38,979 bases of DNA from UMGS1663 sp963621995. Its GTDB lineage: Bacteria > Bacillota > Clostridia > TANB77 > CAG-508. Of the stretch, positions 10,320 to 19,168 are shown one piece after another. The position numbers were made by a program, and so were the translations under genes. The notes under the pieces are model-generated. The model saw nothing but the letters and a program-made list of their open reading frames with translations. It did not search any database and was not told the origin of the DNA. Where the stretch lies: NCBI GenBank assembly GCA_963621995.1, contig CAVFFZ010000011.1:1-38979 (forward strand), read 5' to 3'. Position 1 is the stretch's first letter; the number at the start of each line of letters is the position of its first letter.

Positions 10320-11405
10320 ATGAAAAAAGAATATATTATACCTATATTTGTACCTCATTTAGGTTGCCCAAATAAATGCGTATTTTGTAATCAAACTAAA
10401 ATAACAGGAAAGCAAAAACAAGTAACTGCTGGAGAAGCAAGAAAAATTATAGATGAATATTTATCAAGCTTTAAAGATAAGGAAAATAAAGTAGAAATTG
10501 CATTTTTTGGAGGAAGCTTTACAGCAATAGATGAAAAAATACAAAATGAGCTTTTAGAAGTAGCATATGAATATGTAGAAAAAGGAGTGGTAGATAGTAT
10601 TCGTATATCTACAAGACCAGATTATATTACTAAGGAAATTTTAAAAAGACTAAAAAAATATAAAGTAAAAACAATTGAACTTGGTGTGCAATCTACTAAC
10701 AATTATGTGTTAGCAAAAGCTAAAAGAGGACATACTTTTGAAGATATAAAAAAAGCATCTAAATTAATTAGATTTTATGGATTTAATTTAGGGCATCAAA
10801 TGATGGTAGGATTACCAGAAAGCACAGCTTTAGATGAAGTAAATACTGCAAAAGACCTAATAAAATTAAAACCTAAAATAGTTAGAATTTACCCTGTTTT
10901 AGTAATTAAAGATACAGAATTAGAAGAAGATTATAAAAATGGAGAATATGAACCTTTATCTGTAACACAAGCAGTAGAAAGATGTGCAGAAATTGCAGAT
11001 TCATTTAACAAAAAGAAAATAAATATTATTAGAATAGGACTTCAAAATACAGAAGAAATAACAGATCCAAGTGAAGAAACAAGTCAAGTAGTAGCAGGAC
11101 CATATCATCCAGCATTTAGGCAATTGGTAGAAGGAAGACTTTGGTATAATGCAATTGTTTCTCAAATAAAAAAATATAATACAAAAGTAAAAGTAGTCGA
11201 AATAAAAGCAAATCCAGACGACGTGAATAATATTATAGGTCATAAAAAGGAAAACATAAAAAAATTAAAAGAAATATATGAAGTGGATATTGTGTTAAAA
11301 ACAGACGAAAATATTAAAAATGGTAAATTTGAAATAAATGTGGAAAAAACATATGATGATCTGCTACAAGAAAATATAAAAAGTAAAGAGACTATAAAAG
11401 AATAA
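10320..11405 (+). CDS. Elp3-like radical SAM protein
   Basis: A 361-residue radical SAM enzyme. The 4Fe-4S/SAM motif is C16-x3-C20-x2-C23, preceded by PIFVPHLG. FFGGSFTAID (about residues 62-71) is the GGxx-type SAM site, and the TRPDYI, IELGVQSTNNYVL and GHQMMVGLP motifs follow the Elp3/oxygen-independent coproporphyrinogen-oxidase-like pattern. Unlike true Elp3 there is no C-terminal acetyltransferase domain. Homologues commonly sit next to rnc in Clostridia, often with smc and ftsY behind; those two are absent here. The substrate is unknown. It begins directly after the rnc stop. Confidence 0.8.
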   Translation: MKKEYIIPIFVPHLGCPNKCVFCNQTKITGKQKQVTAGEARKIIDEYLSSFKDKENKVEIAFFGGSFTAIDEKIQNELLEVAYEYVEKGVVDSIRISTRPDYITKEILKRLKKYKVKTIELGVQSTNNYVLAKAKRGHTFEDIKKASKLIRFYGFNLGHQMMVGLPESTALDEVNTAKDLIKLKPKIVRIYPVLVIKDTELEEDYKNGEYEPLSVTQAVERCAEIADSFNKKKINIIRIGLQNTEEITDPSEETSQVVAGPYHPAFRQLVEGRLWYNAIVSQIKKYNTKVKVVEIKANPDDVNNIIGHKKENIKKLKEIYEVDIVLKTDENIKNGKFEINVEKTYDDLLQENIKSKETIKE

Positions 11406-11501
11406 AAGATAATAAAATAGAGCATAATTCATAAAAAGAAGATTATTAGTTAAAAAACTAGAAAACTTTCATATTATAAAAAGAAAGGAATAAAACTTTT
11501 T

Positions 11502-12395
11502 ATGGATTATAAAGAAGTAAAAAAGAAGTTACAAATTAAAAAGCATGCCTATGAAATAGTTCTATTAGTAGTAGGGTGTTTAATAATGGCGAGTGGGACT
11601 TCTTTTTTCTTGCTACCAAATCAATTATCTTCAGGAGGATTTGCAGGAATTGCAACTATTACTTATTACTTATTAAATATTCCACTAGGAACAACAATAT
11701 TTATTTTAAACATTCCACTATTTATTATAAGTTTTTTTAGAATAGGAAAAAAATTTTTGGTAAAATCTTTATTAGGAACAGCTATGTTATCAATTTTTAT
11801 AGATATATTGGATAAAATCCCTTCTATAACACAAGATAGATTTCTAGCATGCATATATGGTGGTATAGCAATGGGAATAGGTATGGGAATTGTACTAAAG
11901 TCCAACTCATCAACAGGTGGAACAGATTTATTAACTTATATAATAAAAACATATAAATCACATTATAGTACAAGTTCATTAATTGTATTTATAGATATAG
12001 TCATAGTAGCGTTAAATGTAATATTTTTTCACAATATAGAAATAGGTTTATACTCTGGAATAACTATTTACCTAATGGGAAAAATGATAGATATTATTTT
12101 TGAAGGTGTTAATTTTACAAAAATGATGTTTATTATATCAGAAAAATATAAAGAAATAGCAAAACAAGTAGGAAAAGAAATTAATAGAGGAAGCACAGGA
12201 ATATATGCTAAGGGAATGTATACAAATGAAGATAAAATGATGCTACTTTGTGTAGGCTCAAGAAATGAGATTGCAAAGATAAAATCTATAGCAGTAAATA
12301 TAGATAAGGAAGCATTTATTATAATAACAAATGCAAGAGAAACATGGGGAAAAGGATTCAGAAAAAATGCCATGGGGGACGTTTCCAAAAGGTAA
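11502..12395 (+). CDS. YitT family membrane protein
   Basis: A 297-residue protein of the YitT (DUF161 plus C-terminal DUF2179) family. Five or so membrane segments cover residues 15-200, with the typical NSSTGGTDLL motif near 143. The soluble C-terminal domain has INRGSTGIYAKGMYT and IDKEAFIIITNARETWGKGF. The function of the family is not known; a transporter role has been suggested. The last seven codons (from 12375) and the stop lie in a GGGACG-type repeat, so the C-terminus has probably been replaced by the repeat. RBS AAAGGA is 12 bases upstream. Confidence 0.85.
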   Translation: MDYKEVKKKLQIKKHAYEIVLLVVGCLIMASGTSFFLLPNQLSSGGFAGIATITYYLLNIPLGTTIFILNIPLFIISFFRIGKKFLVKSLLGTAMLSIFIDILDKIPSITQDRFLACIYGGIAMGIGMGIVLKSNSSTGGTDLLTYIIKTYKSHYSTSSLIVFIDIVIVALNVIFFHNIEIGLYSGITIYLMGKMIDIIFEGVNFTKMMFIISEKYKEIAKQVGKEINRGSTGIYAKGMYTNEDKMMLLCVGSRNEIAKIKSIAVNIDKEAFIIITNARETWGKGFRKNAMGDVSKR

Positions 12396-12462
12396 ATCTG
12401 TCCATTGGGGAAAAGAATTAGTTTGAAAGGGCAAAATTGACCCGTCAAAAAATGTCCTTTGC
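12373..12462 (+). repeat. GGGACG-type repeat pair
   Basis: Two modules. The first (12373-12410), GGGGGACGTTTCC ... AAATCTGTCC, is like the copy at 25590-25619. The second (12426-12460), AAAGGGCAAAATTGACCCGT..., matches 20541-20574 in the same orientation at about 30 of 35 positions. The first overlaps the end of the YitT gene. I infer a dispersed palindromic repeat family (REP- or MITE-like). Confidence 0.6.
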
Positions 12463-12469
12463 TTTTTAC

Positions 12470-12498
12470 TTGAAAGTAGTTATAATGTATGATAAAAT
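12470..12498 (+). promoter_or_regulatory. promoter of addB
   Basis: TTGAAA at 12470-12475 and TAAAAT at 12493-12498, 17-base spacer, immediately downstream of the repeat pair and 62 bases before the addB ATG. Confidence 0.55.
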
Positions 12499-12559
12499 GA
12501 ACCTAAAAAATAAAGGGTAAAACATTATTAAAGAACAAATAACAAAAAGGAATATAAAA

Positions 12560-15500
12560 ATGAGTTTAAGATTAATTTGTGGTAGAGCTGGAACTGGAAA
12601 AAGTGAATTTTGTTACGAAGAAATAAAAAATAATATTAATAATGGAAGCAAAATATATGTTATAACTCCAGAACAATATTCATTTACAGCAGAGAAGAAA
12701 TTATTAGAAAAACTAGAACAAAAAAGTACTATAAAAGCAGAGGTACTTTCTTTTGCACGTATGGCTTATAGAGTATTAGGAGAAGTTGGAGGAATTACTA
12801 AAAAAAATCTTTCTAAAGCAGGGAGAGCTATGCTCATTTATGATGTGTTAGAAAGTCAAAAAAACAACCTTACTTTTTTAGGGAAAACATCTCAAAATGT
12901 AGAATTAATTCAAACACAATTAACAGAACTAAAAAAGCATACAGTATCTTTAGATATTCTAAAAAAAAACACTGAAGAGTTAGAAAATAAATACCTCCAA
13001 GAAAAATTGAAAGACATTATTACAATATATGAAAAGCAAGAAGAAAAATTAAAAGGTAAATATATAGAAGAAACAGATAGCCTAGACATTTTAGCTCAAA
13101 GGCTAGAAGAGAGTAATCTATTTAAAAATGACATATTTTATATAGATGAATTTAGTGGATTTACAAAACAAGAATATAGAGTAATAGGCGAGTTACTAAA
13201 AGTTGCAAAACAAGTAAATGTAACAATTACTACAGACAATTTAGATATGCAAACAAACATAGAAAAGGACATTTTTCATCCAAATAAACAAACAGCAGAC
13301 AAACTATTATTTATAGCAAGAGAAAATGAAATAGAATGTGAAAAAACAGTATTTTTAAATATACCATATAGATTTGAAAATAAAGAGCTATTACATTTAG
13401 AACAAAATATTCAAGCAATACCATACAAAACTTATAATGGAGAAGTAAGCAATATATCAATATTTTTAGCAAAAAATCCATACTCAGAAATAGAAGAAGT
13501 AGCAAAGCAAATAATAAAATTGGTAAAACAAAATAATTATAGATACAAAGACATAATAGTAATGACAAAACAAGTAGAAACATATTCAAGTTTGTGCAAA
13601 GCAATATTTACATCTTATAATATACCTCTTTTTATGGACGAAAAGAAGGAATTAAGCCAAAATGAGTTTGCAAAATATATATTAGCTATTCTAGAAGTAT
13701 ATTCAAGTAATTGGGCATATGAAGCGGTAATAGAATATATAAAAACAGGTTTTACAGATATAGATGAAAACGAAATATATGAATTTGAAAACTATACAAA
13801 AAAATGGGGAATAAAAGGCTCAAAATGGTATAAAAATGAATGGAATTTTGGAGAAGATACAGAAGATAAAAAACAAATAGCTGAAAGAATGAAAATAATT
13901 AGAAGTAAAGTCATTGAACCTTTAATTAAATTAAAAGAAAATTTAAGCCAAATAAAAACTGTAGAGCAAATGAACATTAAGATATATGAGTTTTTAGAGC
14001 AAAATAATATTAAAGAAAAAATAGAATTAAAACAAAACAAACTAGAAGAAGAAGGAAAATTAGACTTAGCAAAAGAACAAGAATTAGCATGGAATGTAGT
14101 AATTTCTGTATTAGAAGAAATGGGTGAGCTATTTGAAAGTGAAAAAGTTTCATTTGAAAAATATAGAGAGTTACTAAAAATGGGATTATCTCAAACTGGA
14201 CTTGGAAGAATTCCACAATCACAAGACCAAGTTATAGTAGGAGATTTAGACAGAACAAGAACACATGAGGTAAAAGTAGTATTTATAGTTGGTGTAAATG
14301 ATGGAGTATTTCCTACAATACAAAAACAAGAAGGATTTTTAAATGACAAAGACAGAGAAACTTTAAAAGAAAAAGGAATTGAACTTGCAAAAGGAACCAT
14401 TGAAAATTTATATCAAGACAATTTAAACATATATAAAGCATTAACAATAGCAAAAGAAAAACTTTTCTTTTCTTACCCATCTTCAAATAGCGAAGGTGCA
14501 GCATTAAGACCATCTACATATATTACTAAACTAAAAAAAATATTTGTAAATTTAAAAGAAAATAGTGAACTTGTAGAAAAAACATTTACAATAGTAAATG
14601 AAAGCAATACTTTTGAAGAATTAATAGAAATGATAAGACAAAATGGAGAGAAAAACTTACCAGACTATTGGAAGGCAGTAGAAAAGTATTTTGAAGAAAG
14701 TACTACTTGGAAGCAAAAACTAGCAAAAGCAAAAGAAGCATTAAATAACAAAAATGGAACTGAAAAAATAACAAAGGAAAATATAAATGAATTATATGGA
14801 AATACATTAGTAACAAGTATATCTAAACTAGAAAAATATAAATCTTGTCCATTTTCTTATTATTTAGAGTATGGACTAAAATTAAAAAAGCCAGAAGAAT
14901 ATAAACTACAATCAATAGATACAGGAACTTTCATGCATGAAGTAATAGATTCATTTTTCCATACAATAAGAGAAAAAGAATTAGATGTAAAAAGCATAGA
15001 AGAAGAACAAATAAAAAGCATAATAGAGGAAATTATAGAAGAAAAATTAAGCTTTGCAAAATACTATATTTTTGGAAGTAGCGAAAAATTTAAAATATTA
15101 ACATTAAAATTAAAAAGAGTTATTTTTACATCTATGAAGTACATTATAAATGAACTAAAAAATAGTGATTTTCAAGTATTTGCAAACGAATTAGAGTTCA
15201 AAAAAGGAAAAGAATATAGTCCTATAACAATTCCATTAGAAGATGGAAAAAAAGTAGAAATAACAGGAAAAATAGATAGAGTAGATATAGCTAAAACCGA
15301 AAGTGGAAAATATCTTCGAATAATAGATTATAAATCTTCTGTAAAAAATATAGATTTAAACCAAGTAGTAGCAGGAATACAAATACAGCTATTAACTTAT
15401 TTAGATGCAGCATGTGAAATAGAAGATGTAATGCCAGCAGGGGTGCTATATTATAATTTAATAGATCCTATTTTAAAAGTAGATAAAAAGATAGATAAAG

Positions 15501-15922
15501 AACAAATAGAAGAAGAACTAAAAAAACAATTTAAAATGAATGGATTTGTTTTAGCAGATATAAATATTGTTAAAATGATGGATAAATCTTTAGAGGCAGG
15601 CTATTCTAAAGTTGTTCCAGTATATTTAGACAAAGAAGGAAATATAAATAAGTCAAAATCTAACACTATAACAAAAGAACAATTTGAAGACTTGAGAAAA
15701 TACACTAAAGATATAATAAAACAAATTTCAAAGGAAATTTTAAGTGGAAATATAGAAATAAACCCATACTATCAAAAGAAAAATAAAAAAACACCATGCG
15801 ATTATTGTGAATATAAACAAATTTGCAATTTTAAAGAAAATAATAATTGCTCTTATAGGTATATTGAAAATCTAAAAAAAGAGGAAATTTTAGAAAGTAT
15901 CAGAAAGGAAAAAGAAGAATGA
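12560..15922 (+). CDS. addB: ATP-dependent nuclease subunit B (AddB)
   Basis: A 1,120-residue subunit of the AddAB helicase-nuclease that processes double-strand breaks. The N-terminal Walker A is CGRAGTGKSEF (about residues 8-18). The C-terminal RecB-type nuclease domain has the TGKIDRVD and IIDYKSS catalytic motifs (about 910-940). The iron-sulphur cysteines are one in YKSCPFSYY plus the cluster CDYCEYKQICNF near the end. Length is normal for Clostridia. The partner addA, usually the next gene, is not in this window. The stop codon overlaps the pgeF start as ATGA. Confidence 0.95.
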   Translation: MSLRLICGRAGTGKSEFCYEEIKNNINNGSKIYVITPEQYSFTAEKKLLEKLEQKSTIKAEVLSFARMAYRVLGEVGGITKKNLSKAGRAMLIYDVLESQKNNLTFLGKTSQNVELIQTQLTELKKHTVSLDILKKNTEELENKYLQEKLKDIITIYEKQEEKLKGKYIEETDSLDILAQRLEESNLFKNDIFYIDEFSGFTKQEYRVIGELLKVAKQVNVTITTDNLDMQTNIEKDIFHPNKQTADKLLFIARENEIECEKTVFLNIPYRFENKELLHLEQNIQAIPYKTYNGEVSNISIFLAKNPYSEIEEVAKQIIKLVKQNNYRYKDIIVMTKQVETYSSLCKAIFTSYNIPLFMDEKKELSQNEFAKYILAILEVYSSNWAYEAVIEYIKTGFTDIDENEIYEFENYTKKWGIKGSKWYKNEWNFGEDTEDKKQIAERMKIIRSKVIEPLIKLKENLSQIKTVEQMNIKIYEFLEQNNIKEKIELKQNKLEEEGKLDLAKEQELAWNVVISVLEEMGELFESEKVSFEKYRELLKMGLSQTGLGRIPQSQDQVIVGDLDRTRTHEVKVVFIVGVNDGVFPTIQKQEGFLNDKDRETLKEKGIELAKGTIENLYQDNLNIYKALTIAKEKLFFSYPSSNSEGAALRPSTYITKLKKIFVNLKENSELVEKTFTIVNESNTFEELIEMIRQNGEKNLPDYWKAVEKYFEESTTWKQKLAKAKEALNNKNGTEKITKENINELYGNTLVTSISKLEKYKSCPFSYYLEYGLKLKKPEEYKLQSIDTGTFMHEVIDSFFHTIREKELDVKSIEEEQIKSIIEEIIEEKLSFAKYYIFGSSEKFKILTLKLKRVIFTSMKYIINELKNSDFQVFANELEFKKGKEYSPITIPLEDGKKVEITGKIDRVDIAKTESGKYLRIIDYKSSVKNIDLNQVVAGIQIQLLTYLDAACEIEDVMPAGVLYYNLIDPILKVDKKIDKEQIEEELKKQFKMNGFVLADINIVKMMDKSLEAGYSKVVPVYLDKEGNINKSKSNTITKEQFEDLRKYTKDIIKQISKEILSGNIEINPYYQKKNKKTPCDYCEYKQICNFKENNNCSYRYIENLKKEEILESIRKEKEE

Positions 15923-16699
15923 TAGATTTATCAAATGATACAATGAAGCATGTAAAGAAGCGGAGATGTAGAATATCTACAATTTAGAAAATTGCTAGAA
16001 TATGAAGATAAAATTACACATTGTTATACTTTAAAAGGAAATAACAATAATTATAAGGAAGTAATAGGAGATAACTATTCTTCCTTATATAAAGCACTAA
16101 ATTTAAATGAAGACGGATTTACTAAGATAGAACATCAAGCACATAGTGATATAGTGGAATGTGTAAAAGAAAAAGGAGAAATTCATACTAATATAGACGG
16201 ATTAGTAACAGACAAAAGTGGAATTTCTTTATCACTTCGTTTTGCAGACTGCACACCAATTTTTTTATATGATAAAGTAAAAAATGTAATAGGAAATATA
16301 CATTCAGGTTGGCGTGGAACAGTGAAAAAAATAGGACAAAAAGGCGTAGAAAAAATGATAAAAGAGTATGGATGCAATCCAAAAGATATAATAGCATGTA
16401 TAGGTCCAGCAATAGGAAAATGTCATTTTGAAGTAAGTGAAGATGTAAAGGAAATTTTTGAAGAAACCTTTTCATATTTAGCAAGTCCAGAAAAATTTAT
16501 ACAAAAAGGAAAAAAAGAAGGAAAATATTTCGTGGATACTAATTATATTAATGAAAAATTGTTAGAAGAAATAGGATTAAAAAAAGAAAACATTGTGCAA
16601 AGCAATATTTGCACAGTATGTAATAAAGATTACATACATTCATATAGGGCAGAAAAGGAATTATCTGGAAGAAACACCTCAATAATTGAAAAAAGATAG
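15919..16699 (+). CDS. pgeF: peptidoglycan editing factor PgeF, interrupted by a +1 shift at a CGG codon
   Basis: Multicopper-oxidase-fold purine nucleoside phosphorylase/laccase family (YfiH, DUF152), which prevents wrong amino acids entering the peptidoglycan stem. Family motifs: QAHSDIVE, RFADCTPIF and NIHSGWRGTVKK (metal/active-site His and Cys), then GPAIGKCHFEV. ATG 15919 overlaps the addB stop. After 14 codons the frame meets CGG at 15961 and stops at 15985. Skipping C15961 gives GGA GAT GTA GAA and joins the main frame (KKGDVEYLQFRKLLEYED), a normal 259-residue protein. Without a shift, only a TTG start at 15992 remains (235 residues), lacking the N-terminal strand. It could be a real recoding site, a mutation or a sequence error. 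Confidence 0.85.
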
Positions 16700-16736
16700 C
16701 AAATATGATAATATTGAAACTATGAGAGAGGTAAAA

Positions 16737-17603
16737 ATGAAAGAACAAAAATATATTATAAAAAATTGTAATACATTTGAACCAAAAGACATTTTTGAAT
16801 GTGGACAATGTTTTCGTTTTAATAAGCAAGAAGATGAGAGCTACACAGGAGTAGTAGGAAAGAATGTAATAAATGTAAAAAAAGTAGATAATGAAATTCA
16901 TATAAAATCAGTAGGGCAAGATAATTTAGAAAAACTAGTTGTAAATTATTTTGACTTAAATAGAGATTATGAACAAATAAAAGATAAACTTTCTAAAATA
17001 GATGAAAATATGAAAAAAAGCATTTATTATGGAAAAGGAATACGAATTCTAAACCAAGACTTATGGGAAACTATAATATCATTTATAATATCTGCAAACA
17101 ATAATATTCCAAGAATAAAAGGAATAATAGATAGAATATCAGAAAAATATGGAAAGGAATTTATATTTGAAGGAAAAGAATATTATACTTTTCCAACAGT
17201 AGATGAACTTTCAAAAGCAAGTGTAGAAGATTTAAGAACACTAGGTTTAGGGTTTAGAGATGTTAGAGTATATGAAACTACTAAAATAATAAAAAATAAA
17301 GAAGTAGATTTAGAACAATTAAAAAATGAGAAAGACTTTAACAAAGTAAGAAATACACTACTTACACTTCCTGGGGTAGGACCAAAAGTAGCAGATTGCA
17401 TATTACTATTTTCTACATTAAAAAGATGGGAAGCATTTCCTATAGATGTATGGGTAAGAAGAGTTATGAATGAACTATACATTAAAAATCCAGATGAAAC
17501 AAAAGTAAAAAAAGAAGAAATAGAAAAAATTGCTTATGAAAAATTTGGTAATTTAGCAGGAATAGCACAACAATATTTATTTTATTGGAAAAGAGAAACA
17601 TAA
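16737..17603 (+). CDS. ogg: 8-oxoguanine DNA glycosylase (OGG1/AlkA type)
   Basis: A 288-residue bifunctional base-excision glycosylase. ECGQCFRF (about residues 22-29) is the conserved N-terminal motif. The helix-hairpin-helix is LTLPGVGPKVADC, with the catalytic lysine in GPK, and the catalytic aspartate is in FPIDVWVRRVM. WETIISFIISANNNIPRIK is the family's lesion-recognition helix. The frame is open upstream to a TTG at 16686 that overlaps pgeF, but ATG 16737 has GAGAGAGG nearby and gives the normal N-terminus. It is likely cotranscribed with addB-pgeF. Confidence 0.88.
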   Translation: MKEQKYIIKNCNTFEPKDIFECGQCFRFNKQEDESYTGVVGKNVINVKKVDNEIHIKSVGQDNLEKLVVNYFDLNRDYEQIKDKLSKIDENMKKSIYYGKGIRILNQDLWETIISFIISANNNIPRIKGIIDRISEKYGKEFIFEGKEYYTFPTVDELSKASVEDLRTLGLGFRDVRVYETTKIIKNKEVDLEQLKNEKDFNKVRNTLLTLPGVGPKVADCILLFSTLKRWEAFPIDVWVRRVMNELYIKNPDETKVKKEEIEKIAYEKFGNLAGIAQQYLFYWKRET

Positions 17604-17675
17604 GGAAAATGGAAGTTTTTAATATAAATAAAGTTTAATTAAATCTAAGTTTTAATTAATAAAAAAGGAGAAAAT

Positions 17676-18599
17676 ATGATAATACCAGAAAGACTAAAAA
17701 AAGGAGATACTATAGGTGTTGTTGCACCATCTAGTCCAATTATAAATGATAATATTGAAGAAATAAAAAGGGCAAAAGAAATAGTAGAAAATTCAGGATT
17801 TAAAGTAGTGTTTTCAAAAAATTTATTTTCAAATACAAATGGATACACTGCTACTGCAAGAGAAAAGGCAGAAGACATAAATGAAATGTTTAGAAATAAA
17901 AATGTAAAAATGATATGGTGTGCTAAAGGTGGAAATAATTCAAATTCAGTTTTTGAATATTTAGATTTTGAATTAATAAAACAAAACCCTAAAATAATAT
18001 GTGGGTATAGTGACATTACATCACTTACAAATATAATAAATGAAAAGACAGGGTTAGTGACATTTAGTGGAACAAACTTTAAAACAATTGCAACAGATGA
18101 AACAGCATATAGCTACAAAGAGGCAATTAATAGATTTTTAAATTGTAGTTTAGAGTTTGGAAAAGAAGAAACAGGCTACAAAACAATTAAAGCAGGAATA
18201 GCAGAAGGAGAACTAGTTGGAGGAAATTTATTTTTAACAAAAGGGCTAGTTTGTGGAAAATACTCTATATCTTTTAAAAACAAAATATTATTTTTAGAAG
18301 AATTAGGAATGGAAACAGAACCAGCAGTAGTAAATAGTTTTTTATATTATATGAAACAAAATGGTGTGTTTAAACAAATAAAGGGATTATGGCTTGGAAA
18401 TTATCAACATGAAAGTAATATTCAATTAGAGAAAATAGTATTAGATGTTTTAGAAGATGAAAAAATAAATTTTCCAATTATAAAATCAAATAATTTTGGA
18501 CATATAGAAAAGAAAACTGTTATACCAATTGGAACAAAAGTTAGAATAGATACAACAAAAGATATAAAAATAAAATTATTAGAAGAGTGTGTTAAATAA
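17676..18599 (+). CDS. LD-carboxypeptidase (peptidase family S66)
   Basis: A 307-residue cytosolic serine peptidase related to LdcA (muramoyltetrapeptide carboxypeptidase) and MccF. The nucleophile is Ser112 in CGYSDIT; the Glu and His of the triad fit LFLEELG and NNFGHIEKK. The N-terminus LKKGDTIGVVAPSSP is typical. It would trim D-Ala from recycled murein tetrapeptides or inactivate microcin-type peptides. No signal peptide. RBS AAAAGGAG. It lies in a run with the repair genes; the gap to ogg is 72 bases. Confidence 0.88.
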   Translation: MIIPERLKKGDTIGVVAPSSPIINDNIEEIKRAKEIVENSGFKVVFSKNLFSNTNGYTATAREKAEDINEMFRNKNVKMIWCAKGGNNSNSVFEYLDFELIKQNPKIICGYSDITSLTNIINEKTGLVTFSGTNFKTIATDETAYSYKEAINRFLNCSLEFGKEETGYKTIKAGIAEGELVGGNLFLTKGLVCGKYSISFKNKILFLEELGMETEPAVVNSFLYYMKQNGVFKQIKGLWLGNYQHESNIQLEKIVLDVLEDEKINFPIIKSNNFGHIEKKTVIPIGTKVRIDTTKDIKIKLLEECVK

Positions 18600-18608
18600 G
18601 GAGCAAAA

Positions 18609-19166
18609 ATGTACGATAATTGGGAAGAATTAGAACAATCAATAGTCAATTGTAATAAATGTAAATTATGCACAAATAGAACTAACATAGTATTTGGAGT
18701 AGGTAATAAAGAAGCGGACATTATGATGATAGGTGAAGGACCAGGTGCAGACGAAGATAAACAAGGTGAACCATTTGTGGGAAAAGCAGGCCAGCTTATG
18801 AACAAAGCATTAACAGGACTAGGAATAAAAAGAGAAGAACTATATATTGCTAACATAGTAAAATGTAGGCCACCTTCAAATAGAGTTCCAGAGCAAGACG
18901 AAGCAGAAGCATGCTTAAATTACTTACGAAATCAAGTAATATTAGTAAAGCCTAAAATCATAGTATTATTAGGTTCTACAGCTTTAAAAAATATTTTAGG
19001 AAAAGAATATTCAATAACAGCAATGCGTGGAAAATGGATAGAACAAAAAGGAATATATTATATGCCAACATGGCATCCAGCAGCACTTTTAAGAGATGAG
19101 AACAAAAAGATAGAATTTTGGAATGACTTAAAAGAGGTTAGAAAAAAAGAAGAAGAATTGAGGTAA
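18609..19166 (+). CDS. uracil-DNA glycosylase, family 4 (UDGa, iron-sulphur)
   Basis: A 185-residue enzyme that removes uracil from DNA. The 4Fe-4S cysteines C15, C18, C86 and C102 are in the family pattern. Motif 1 is GEGPGADED (about residues 42-50) with GEPFVGKAGQL; motif 2 is the terminal WHPAALLRDE. RBS AAGGAG directly follows the LD-carboxypeptidase stop (9-base gap), and its own stop is 2 bases before the next ATG, so this is a tight operon. Confidence 0.93.
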   Translation: MYDNWEELEQSIVNCNKCKLCTNRTNIVFGVGNKEADIMMIGEGPGADEDKQGEPFVGKAGQLMNKALTGLGIKREELYIANIVKCRPPSNRVPEQDEAEACLNYLRNQVILVKPKIIVLLGSTALKNILGKEYSITAMRGKWIEQKGIYYMPTWHPAALLRDENKKIEFWNDLKEVRKKEEELR

Positions 19167-19168
19167 CT

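Noticed and set aside
16686..16736. Longer OGG protein starting inside pgeF
   Set aside because: The TTG at 16686 lacks an RBS and the extra residues are not family-like; ATG 16737 fits.
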